Assembly: GCA_949126835.1 (NCBI GenBank)
Contig: OX421499.1
Location: 25,098,990-25,162,989, forward strand
Length of the DNA: 64,000 bases
From: Anisus vortex
Lineage: Eukaryota; Mollusca; Gastropoda; Planorbidae
Reading direction: 5' to 3'
A program made the translations under genes and the position numbers. This document shows positions 47,913 through 56,676 of the stretch, piece by piece (within the stretch, counting starts at the first letter, position 1; each line of letters starts with the position of its first letter). The notes under the pieces were generated by a model, which did no database searches, had not been told where the DNA came from, and worked only from the letters and a program-made list of their open reading frames with translations.

Positions 47913-48961
47913 CATAGGTTCTCAACGGGGGCGATATCGCCCACCGGGGGGCGGTGAGAAGCTTTAAGGGGGCGCTGACATTCCCTGGGGCGATTGGGGG
48001 GCGGTGAAAAACAAGTGGGCGGTACAAACATACCTGATATTGATATAATTTGAACACCTCAGCTATTTTAATTTATTAGGTTTTGGATCAAATGTGATGT
48101 AAACGAAAGTAATGCTAAATATTTGATATCCCTCAACATATTATTATACTAATAAGAGATATGAATCGCATGTACTTTTTCAACAACTAGGGGTCACTAT
48201 TAGACGAGTAGGCCTATGGTGTGCGACCGGCTCGTTATATGGTTCATTCACCGCACTGTCAAACGACACGACACGCGATCCATCCCTTCCGCCGACCGAT
48301 CCCTGTCGCCCAAACATTTGCTATTATTAATGATACTTTGATCTCAGTTTTACTGTGATGTCCTTAAATACGTTATATTGCAGACTATATACAATCGTTG
48401 AGCGGAATGGATACGTAGTAATTGTACAAACTGGGTAGTTAATTGAATGTTTGAAAATATACGTATAAATTATTTAGTCATATAATATTTATGTAATTTT
48501 CAAATACTTTTTACAGTTTGACCATTTCAAAGTTATAAATTGTAAGCCATTTATTCTTTTATAAAAGAAAAAAAAAGAAACACTAGAAATAATAGCTCAA
48601 ATGAAACGGGTTAATTATCTCCCTTTAATTAAAGAATCGTTCCACATTTATTTGATTCAATAGTGATACCAAACAAATTCTGTTTTGTAATATAACAAAA
48701 ATTACTGACTAATTGCCTCTTGTTTAGATAATTTGTTGATCTATACATTCTTACAATATGTTTCCTTTTTAGTTCTTTTAATGATAATAAATAAGCACAC
48801 AAATCTAGTCGGCCTAAAAAAAATTGCGGAAACTATATTGACCCTTTAACGTCCAGAGGTGTGGGGGGAGTGGGCGCTAAAGTTTGGGGGGGGGGAGGGG
48901 GCGATGAGCGGAAAATAAAATTAAAAGGGGGCGGTGAACCGAAAAAGGTTGAGGACCTATG
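47913..48961. mobile_element. Non-autonomous hAT element, 1,049 bp, perfect 8-bp TSD
   Basis: The ends cataggttctcaac and gttgaggacctatg form a 14-bp inverted repeat with one mismatch. Inside both ends lie gggggcg-rich blocks (gcggtgagaagc; gggggcggtgaaccg). A perfect duplication, ttctagac, is at 47905-47912 and 48962-48969. No transposase frame was recognised, so it is a non-autonomous or internally replaced copy. Confidence 0.92.
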
Positions 48962-48969
48962 TTCTAGAC

Positions 48970-49940
48970 AGAAGATTAGTACGTCCCATAGGCCCAGAAC
49001 TCCTGCAGGGATTGGTCAGCGGCAGGCAGGTCAATAACCCAGGACGTTTAATTGACAGTCACAGTCAGGTGAACTAAACGCTGGCCTCACAATTCATGCC
49101 ATGTCATAAAACAAAATGTCAACATGATTATGAATAAGAATGACATCATAATTAACTGTCATATGAACAATGTTTCAGATTGATTTATACATTATAAATT
49201 CCTAGTGATCAAGTATGGTTTCTAAGACCTGACTTTTTTCCTTGTATTCCTCAGTTATTGGTGGACTTGTTTAGTTCTTCCCATCTCATGCCACACTTGC
49301 TTCATCTCTTCTTTGCATTACTTTCTCCATGTTTTCTTTGGTCAGCCAGCTTTTTTTTTTGGCACTGAGCCACTGGATAGCCTGTCTCTTGATGTCTTAC
49401 ACGCACCCTTTCTATCAATCCTAACCATTTAAAATTAATTCTAACATAAATCCCCCTTAATTTGAGGGCTTTGATATTGGATTTGATTGGGGAGGTTGGT
49501 GTTCACAGTGTCGTAACTAGGGGAAAGGGTGTCTGGAGCAGGAGTTGAAATTGCCTGGGGCCTATCTTGAATTTTTGGTTTCATTTCTTTGTAGTATGCT
49601 TAAGTAGAGGTTATCTTATCTTACGTTACCAACTCTCCTTCAACCAAAAAATATTATTGCCTCCTACGCTCATCTTTGGTCTGAATATAGTCTTGAATTT
49701 TGATTAGTGTTTTAAATGATAAGTTACTAGCTAGTATTCCTGGCATGTTGATGATGTTAAAGAGTGGCGAGTTAGTAGACTGGAAACATCTGTAGTGACT
49801 GGTTGAAGACACAGAATAAACAGTGCAGGCGTTACACAGGTAGGCCTAGTTGAACATAACATTTTAAATACATTTTTTAGTGTCAGATTAGCATGTCAAA
49901 CTCTGGCACCTGTGGTGGCCAAGGTTTTAGCCCACTTCTA
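48970..49940. other. No gene recognised
   Basis: Anonymous DNA. At 49508-49530, cagtgtcgtaactagggg resembles a hAT-type end without a partner. Confidence 0.45.
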
Positions 49941-49948
49941 GTTGCACC

Positions 49949-51407
49949 CAGGGCCGGCTCATCCATATAGGCGAACTAGGCGGCCGCCTATAGGGCTCAA
50001 AATTTGGCGGGGGGGGGGGGGCGCAAAATTGAGGATTTTTTTTTTATTTGGGGACTTAAAAATATAAACTTTATAAAAGTTGAGTGCTTCTGAGCGCTAC
50101 TAGCATAGGCAGAGGAATTTCTGGATGAGATGCGTCGGCGGAATATCATAGTGAAGTGACGTGACCGTGATCATCAAGTCAGTTAGTGAATCGTAAGTCG
50201 TGAGGGCGCTGAGTTGTTTGCACTGGCAGTGCAGTTGTTGTTGGTGCATTTTCAGACTGTTAATTACGAAAACGAGTGGCACAAGATGGTCCAGTCGAAT
50301 TGATGCACTAACACCTCTGCGGTACCAGTTATCTAATGTTTGTGATGGTTTGGAAGAGATTTCTGAAGACACTAAATGGATCTAGAGGCAGTATTCAGTA
50401 TTGCGAAGGTAGAAGCAATTGGGTTACTTAAAAATATCTCAGACTTCGAGTTTATTGCTGCACTTGTCACATGGCACAAGTTTCAAGTAAACATAACTAG
50501 TAAGATACTTTATTACTTTATTACTTTATGTTGCTGCTTTAGACACAGCTGGAAACTTGGAAAACGCATTAACAATTGAAAAGTTCAGTGTTCTGAACTA
50601 AGAGCAATTTCTCATCATCTCCATGACTCAGTATCAAACCTTGAAGAAGTCCTAAACTACATTTACCAACAGAATCTTGAAAATGGATTTCCTAACATTT
50701 GTGTAGCCCTTCGTATTTTGCGTACGTTGCCACTTTCCGTAGCTAGCGCTGAACGAAGTTTTTCAAAACTTAAGCTAATTAAAACTTATCTGCGTAGTAC
50801 AATGTGTCAGGAGAGATTTGTGGGTCTGGCGACAAGTTCTATTGAAAGTGAGATAGCAAATCAGTTAGACTCAATAGCAGAAAGCAAGCAAAGTACCATT
50901 ACGTTTTTTTCTTTAGGATTATAAATACTGTTAATCAGTATTCAAAAGTGACTTTTGGACCGTAGTTAAGAAAACAATTATCCAATATCAAGCAATATCA
51001 AGTAGTCTTTGTGTGTATTTTTTTAAGTGTTATAAAAACAGAAAAAAAAAGTAATATAGCTGTGAGTTTCTTTTTGTTATTAAGAGAACTGTTCCTGATG
51101 CAATTATAAAACCTTTAAATTTAAACCTATATACCTAATGTAAAACTGTGTGCTGTGTAACTTTTCTAATAATAATTTAGATTTCTAATTATATACCTAT
51201 ATAATGCAAAGCCATTGTTACTTTTCATTCAACTGTTTTATTTAGCCTACATTTCGCAGTCATCAATAAAAGGTTGTAAAATAAAATTCTTTGTTGGGCT
51301 ATAACAATTATTAACATAAACACATTTTCGAAGTTCCATACCCGGGGGGGGGGGGGGGGCAGAATTTGTTTTCGCCTAGGGCGCCCAAAACACTAGAGCC
51401 GGCCCTG
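49949..51407 (+). mobile_element. hAT element, internally deleted, perfect 8-bp TSD
   Basis: The ends cagggccggctc and gagccggccctg are exact 12-bp inverted repeats. A perfect duplication, gttgcacc, is at 49941-49948 and 51408-51415. Poly-G runs lie just inside each end (about 50010-50021 and 51343-51358). It contains the remains of a ZMYM1-type hAT transposase. Confidence 0.95.
50250..50924 (+). pseudogene. ZMYM1-type hAT transposase remnant
   Basis: The first part reads GTRWSSRIDALTPLRYQLSN then CDGLEEISEDTKW. A one-base frame change at about 50375 continues it as DLEAVFSIAKVEAIGLLKNI and SDFEFIAALVTWHKFQVNIT. After a gap (stop at 50577-50579, middle region missing) it resumes as LEEVLNYIYQQNLENGFPNI and RTLPLSVASAERSFSKLKLI. 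The last block is the hAT C-terminal dimerisation domain (A-S-A-E-R-S-F-S-x-L), ending at TAA 50922-50924. The catalytic region is largely absent, so it cannot make a working transposase. Confidence 0.85.
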
Positions 51408-51415
51408 GTTGCACC

Positions 51416-51695
51416 ACTGGGTGTTCACATTAAGTTCTGTCTCTGTTGTTTGTGGGATGTATGTTTTTGTCTTTGTATAATTCGATGTGTACTCTGTGCA
51501 AAGTGTTTGTGAATGTTTTTAATTAAGTTTAGTAGGCCTATCAATTTAATAGACTGTTCTTGCCCCTTCCTAGCTCTTGTGTCTAGGCCTATTTTACTGC
51601 AACGTACTTCATTTCCTGAAAATTGTTATGAAGTCCATCTGTGATCTGGAGCTGTTTTCTTTTTCCAGCTTTGTTATCGGGTGATCTTGAGATTC
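51416..51695. other. No gene recognised
   Basis: Host flank of the hAT element. It contains two copies of TAGGCCTA (51533, 51584). Confidence 0.5.
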
Positions 51696-52114
51696 TATGC
51701 ATATCTATATATATAAAAAGACAGTGTTAAGCCCCGCGAGGATCCCCATTGGTCAATTTGAAAACACGTGTGTCACTGACCTATCTAGGCCTAGCCCAAT
51801 ATACCGTCTAATAATTTTTCACATCGGACATGTGTCTTCGATAGCTCAGTGGTAAACGAAGTGGACTGCTATACGGCCGACCAGGGTTCGATTCTCCAGT
51901 TAGACTATACTTTTTTTTTTTCGACAATTAATTTTTCAAACATTTAAAAACAAAAGACATTGTAAATCTATAGGCAATATAGATTTTGTTAAATAAATAT
52001 ATTTATTTACTTTCCTAAAAGTATTCAGTAAGTGTAGTTTATAAATTTGTTATCTGCACCCCAGACAGTCCTGTTTTTTTTTCACCCGGGCAACGCCGGG
52101 CAATGTAGCTTGTT
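51696..52114 (+). mobile_element. Repeat family H copy with the best-kept tRNA-like module
   Basis: An AT-rich start (tctatatatataaaaag) is followed by the tRNA-like block. Its box A, tagctcagtgg (51842-51852), fits the pol III consensus exactly. Its box B, ggttcgattct (51885-51895), differs at one base. It ends with cacccgggcaacgccgggca then atgtagcttgtta. Distal text gtattcagtaagtgtagttt matches the other copies. An active internal pol III promoter in such an element is possible but not shown. Confidence 0.75.
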
Positions 52115-52640
52115 ATATAATATATAATAGGCTTCAGTAGGCCTATCTTTTAAAAAATAAAATACTATAGGCATAGACCATGAGCGGCCTATAAGCCTCG
52201 TCTGCCTCCCCCCACCCTTTCAAAACCAAAGAATCAACTCAACACATTACATATATGGTAATATAGAATACAGATCTATTATTTGGGTCGGTGGCACAAA
52301 CTGTAAACAACTCTCGTCCCTTCGCCCCACCCCTTTTTTTCCCCAAAGTAAACACCACCTAAAAAAACATAGATCTATGTGGGTAAAACAAGGACTAGCA
52401 GCCAATCGCTGATTATAAAGGTCAGTGACATATTTGGTGCCCATTCGCCTGTTGTTTTTTATATTCAATTCAACAACTGTGTGGCCACGTAAAATCATGG
52501 TGCCGTTTATTATTTTACTAGAAAAAGGATGATTAAAAAGGTCTAGAACAATACGGTGGGCCAGTTGTTCTAAAGTATAGCCGCATGGTATGCCAGTTTA
52601 ATAATAATCTTGGCTGCTTCCTCTGGGATTCTAGGTAGGT
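52115..52640. other. No gene recognised
   Basis: Anonymous DNA between two elements. One minus-strand frame (52247-52498) has no recognisable family. Confidence 0.45.
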
Positions 52641-52650
52641 TAAAATTTAA

Positions 52651-53520
52651 CATAGTGGTTATTGGCACGGTTTTAACGTGTGGATAACGCCAAAAATTAT
52701 TCACACGGTTCCTCGGCGCATGCGCATTCATCCGCACGGTTTTAGACGTGAGGATAACGGTTTCCTATTTCCTTAATTACTATTTTTTTTCCATTTTGAA
52801 CAAGACTTCCTGGTACAGTGGTTGGAACTGCGATCTAGTACCAGGGTTACGCAGGTTCAAATCCAGTAACATCAAACTTTTTTTTTTTTTTTTTTAATTT
52901 GATAGTGACAATACCTAGTGCTGTAGCCTAGTGTTGTGCGCGAATGTCAATTGTGCTTGAGTACAAGTGTACAAATGATTCTTTATATTGTTTTAAGTAG
53001 CCTATATTGAAAGTATAATATATGTAGGCCTACCGTAATCAAGTCAAATTTCATTTTGTTTGGCTCAATAAAGTAATATTATCTTATAATTATTTCAAAC
53101 AAAAAGGTTATTTAGACTGACTCTTAACTCTTATGAACTTATGTCGTAATCACAATTAGTCAATTAGAAATCGATGTTAGTTTTAGATTTAGAGTTATAG
53201 TTAAACAGTAAACAGTTATAGCCTACTGATGTAACTATTGTTAGGGTCGTAAGTATTTACAATGGCAATGGTCTTGGTTAGGCCCGGTTAGGGCTAGGAA
53301 TATGATCCTAAATAATAACCTATAGGCCTAAAAGTTAATATAAGTCATAAGTATAGCACTATAGCCTAACTCTCACAATTTTTTTCGAAATTTGGGTCTG
53401 TTGATAACGCTCATTTAGACTAGGCCAAAAACCGTGCGGATCATTGCGCATGCGCCGATGAACCGTGTGAATAATTTTCGGCGTTATCCACACGTTAAAA
53501 CCGTGCCGATAACGCTAGCC
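52651..53520. mobile_element. Mutator-like long-TIR element with 9-bp TSD
   Basis: Terminal inverted repeats of about 100 bp: ggcacggttttaacgtgtgg, ataacgcc(a/g)aaaattattc, acacggtt and cggcgcatgcgca occur at both ends in opposite orientation. A 9-bp duplication, aaaatttaa, is at 52642-52650 and 53521-53529. Long TIRs plus a 9-bp TSD are typical of Mutator-like elements. Within the left TIR, cacggttttaacgtgtggat is repeated as cacggttttagacgtgagga, so the TIR has internal sub-repeats. Non-coding. Confidence 0.85.
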
Positions 53521-53580
53521 AAAATTTAAAGTCGAGTCAAATCCGTTTGCGTTTGCAAGCTTGGCTTGTCATTGTAATGT

Positions 53581-54745
53581 ACCGTATATACTCGCGTATA
53601 AGTCGCACCGGTGTATAAGTCGCACCCCTAGTTCAAGACTTTTTTTTCTTATATGTTGTCATTGACCCGCGCATAAGTCGCACCCTGACTTCCCGGATTA
53701 TACTGCCTTTTAATATCTCAAAAATGCATACTTTTTAAACATAAAAGTTACTAAATATTCACCCTAATTTGGAAACTTTCCTTAGACAATGGTTTTAATC
53801 GTGCAAGGCAAACATAATCAAATAAAGGCAGGGCTTCATTTATTTTGAACAACCGATCTATAGGCCTACAGACATTAGTGAGATGAGAAAGTAAGGTATC
53901 TGTTTCTTCAATCAAAGTCCCTTCCCCTACTCAAGTTTCTATCCCTATAGTAACACTACACACAAAAAAAGTCTTTGAAGTACGTCATTAGACTCAATGT
54001 CGCCTAGACTGGAGACTGGGAGGCGCCGGCATTTATGACGCGCTATACATGTGTCCTATTTACCATTAACATTGTTTGTAATGATTTCAAGTGCGTCTGC
54101 GCAACCGACATATAATAAGATGTGTTTTCTTTCAACTCTTACATGCAACTAATGGAAAATAATACACACTATTGACATTTCACGCTTCCATCTGCCGATT
54201 GTAGTTTTAGAAACATTGCCTAGACATTGCGCGGTTTTATCGGAATGCTCAACACTGCCTAGACCTTAAGTACTAAATAAAACGCATCTTAAGCTTCTAT
54301 GCCTACCTACATTATAGGCCTACACAGGCTTTCACACATTTAGATTCATACCATACTGTAATTTGTGCTCAATAAGCCTGCCGAAAATGTCGCCTTTAAA
54401 CTTACGATATGTTTCGGAAATACAAAATTGGTACAAAAGTTCAAAAGAAAGGCGGGTTGGTGAGGGTCTGAAAACCTAAAATATTTGTCGATTTCAATTT
54501 CAGTCATATAAAGATAGTAATATTTACACCTACGAAAGTTTTCTAAATGTAAAATGTATGCCTACGCATATCCTAGTAATTCTACACAACTCCAATCAAC
54601 TATACGGGTTATGTTGGAAACTTTATGACAGAGTAGTGATGTTTTTCAAACTTTTCAAAAACAGTGTTGGGTGTATAAGTCGCACCCCTACTTTTTGTCG
54701 AAATTTTCGGTTAAAAAAGTGCGACTTATACGCGAGTATATACGG
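53581..54745. mobile_element. 1,165-bp element with 11-bp TSD (family T)
   Basis: The left end is accgtatatactcgcgtata and the complement of the right end is ccgtatatactcgcgtataa, both running on into gtcgcac. An 11-bp duplication, cattgtaatgt, is at 53570-53580 and 54746-54756. The motif taagtcgcaccc occurs several times near both ends. The TSD length suggests a Mutator-like relative, but I cannot assign the superfamily. No transposase frame was recognised. Confidence 0.8.
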
Positions 54746-54819
54746 CATTGTAATGTTTAGGCCTAATTGTTATTGTTGTCATTCTCATTGTATATGTATC
54801 ATATTCATTTTTGTTATTG

Positions 54820-54966
54820 TCTTATTGACCCGCGTATTAGTCGCACCCTGACTTTTAACTTCTCCAAAATGCATACCTTTTAAACATAAAAGCTAGGCCT
54901 ACTAAATATTCACCTTTATTGGGAAGCTTTCCTTAAAAATTGTTCCAATAATCAAATAAAGGCAGA
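54820..54966 (+). mobile_element. Partial second copy of family T
   Basis: The text gacccgcgtattagtcgcac, ccaaaatgcatacctttta, aacataaaag, ctaaatattcacc and aatcaaataaaggcag follows the same order as 53665-53830 inside the complete element. It lies only 75 bp beyond the right end of that element and has no ends of its own. Confidence 0.75.
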
Positions 54967-55009
54967 TTGTAATTTCATATCCAGACAGTTCTAATATTGT
55001 TAAAATCCA

Positions 55010-56620
55010 TAGGCCTATATTATATATAGAAAGTTGTGAAAGTTTTTTGATGAAAATATTCAATGTCTAAATTAAATAAAAGACTCCTCCTGCTTTGCGA
55101 TAATTCATTTATTGCTGTATCATTCACTTCAGTATAAATGAGGGATGACTGTCCCCCAATTAGTCCAATTAGATTCCAGTTTTTATATATTTTCCTATAT
55201 ATTAATATAATCATCTGCTAATAACCATACTTTTCTCCTGTATACAAAATAGAAATAATACGGGACATAGAAGAGTTCCTTGTGGAAGTCCTGACTTTAC
55301 ATTTATTGGTGCTGATTTAGGGACATTAATTATTACAGTTTGTTCTCTACCTTTGTCAGAAAGTCTTGAATCCATTGGTGTAAGGGACTTCTGTACCTAT
55401 GGGCCTCAAAGTCAGGTGAAGTGTATAAGCCGCCTATACGTTCCCATTAAGAATACACCGGCAGGCTAACGCATGGGATACAGCCCCAGTTGTGCATCCA
55501 AGGTCCAGAGACTCGGTGGCGAGGAAGCAATGTGCGTAACAGTACATCTCAAACCTGCCCTGGTGCCTGGTTGACGAGACTTATAGTCTGGGATTTATGG
55601 GGGCGACAGTGCAGGTATACGAGCCAGCCACCAGGATAATCCCCCAAGGGTGGGGAGAAGCAGTGTTGTGCATGTGATTGTGGAGACTGTACCCTAAGTA
55701 AGACATGCAGCGGGGTGGCTAGTCTCGGACAGGACCTTGGTGTTTCCCCCTCCATGATCCACTCCTTTACATCGTTACACCCTGGACTAAAGAGCTGGAA
55801 GGCTTTTTATTTTTATTTTATAGACATTTTAAAAATCAGTGTAAGGGATCAGAAATGCAAGAGTTTTTTTTTATAGTAAACTAAGATGGTTTACATTTTG
55901 GAATGCTTTTGAAAAATCTAGTAATATGGCATCTATTTGATTGTCAATATTGGATTCACTGGACAAATCATTTATTAAGATAAGAAAAGATTGCTATTTT
56001 TTGGGGACCAAACAAATGGGAAATTTCCTTTGATTACTTAGTGGTCGTAATTTCAGCATCAGTTAATTATTAATAGACAATATTTTAAAACAAAATAGAC
56101 CAAAAAATGTGTTTTTAATAATAATTATCTATTTTTCCTGAAGGCACAGTGCATTATGTTTGTCTAGGTGATTGACTATGCAGCTATATATTATATGTTC
56201 TAGTAGTTTGCATATAATGCTTGTCAAGGAAACTGAAACAGATCTATAATTTCCGTGGTCAGATTGATCTCTTTTATTTTAAGATGGGGTTGACATTTGC
56301 TAGTTTCAGATCCTGGGGCACTTTACCCTAGTTTAGATACCCCTGAAAAGAAAATTCGCTGTTTATTGAGCAGTCTAGCTGGTATTTCACTTAGTCTAAA
56401 GGCTTTGTTAGTTTGTGAATAGTTTGTTCTTGCCTCTATCTTCTACGTTTATATTTGCTGTGGCTTCTGTTTTGCTTAAATCTTTTGATGTCCATGTTGC
56501 CTGTAGCCAAAATAGATGATGGCAAAATATGGGCTGAGTGTATTAGCTTTATCTTCATTTGATTGTTTTAACAACCAATAGATGCTGGACGGCTGTTGGT
56601 AATTTGACTGTTTCATGAAA
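55010..56620 (-). pseudogene. Decayed non-LTR reverse transcriptase (CR1/Jockey-like), antisense to the DIPK1-like gene
   Basis: On the minus strand, with frameshifts and stops, the order is: SEIPARLLNK (about 56340-56400); NYRSVSVSLTSIICKLLEHI (about 56175-56250); DAILLDFSKAFQNVNH (about 55890-55940; the usual D after A-F is Q); then WIQDFL, INVKSGLPQGTLLCPVLFLF (about 55260-55320) and LADDYINI (about 55205-55225), the Y/L-A-D-D catalytic motif. These are the expected motifs in the expected order. A family Q repeat (55446-55735) interrupts the coding part. The fragment ends about 40 bp before the acceptor of the next gene's first coding exon. Confidence 0.85.
55446..55735 (+). repeat. Interspersed repeat, family Q (copy 2), inside the LINE
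   Basis: The text caggctaacgcatgggatac, gcgacagtgcaggtatacga, ccagccaccaggataatccc and gcggggtggctag matches 31640-31925. It splits the antisense reverse transcriptase between the F-S-K-A-F and W-I-Q-D-F-L motifs, so it inserted later. Its own mobility mechanism is unknown. Confidence 0.65.
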
Positions 56621-56676
56621 AATTATTGAATTAAATGCTGTTGATCTTGTTTTCAGGTAGACCAGCGGTTAGAAAT

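Noticed and set aside
49255..49475. Possible minus-strand LINE C-terminal scrap
   Set aside because: A few Lys/Arg-rich words resembled non-LTR C-termini, but no diagnostic motif could be confirmed.
51834..51905. Genuine tRNA gene
   Set aside because: Box A is exact, but box B is altered, the acceptor stem cannot be paired by eye, and the block is shared by a repeat family.
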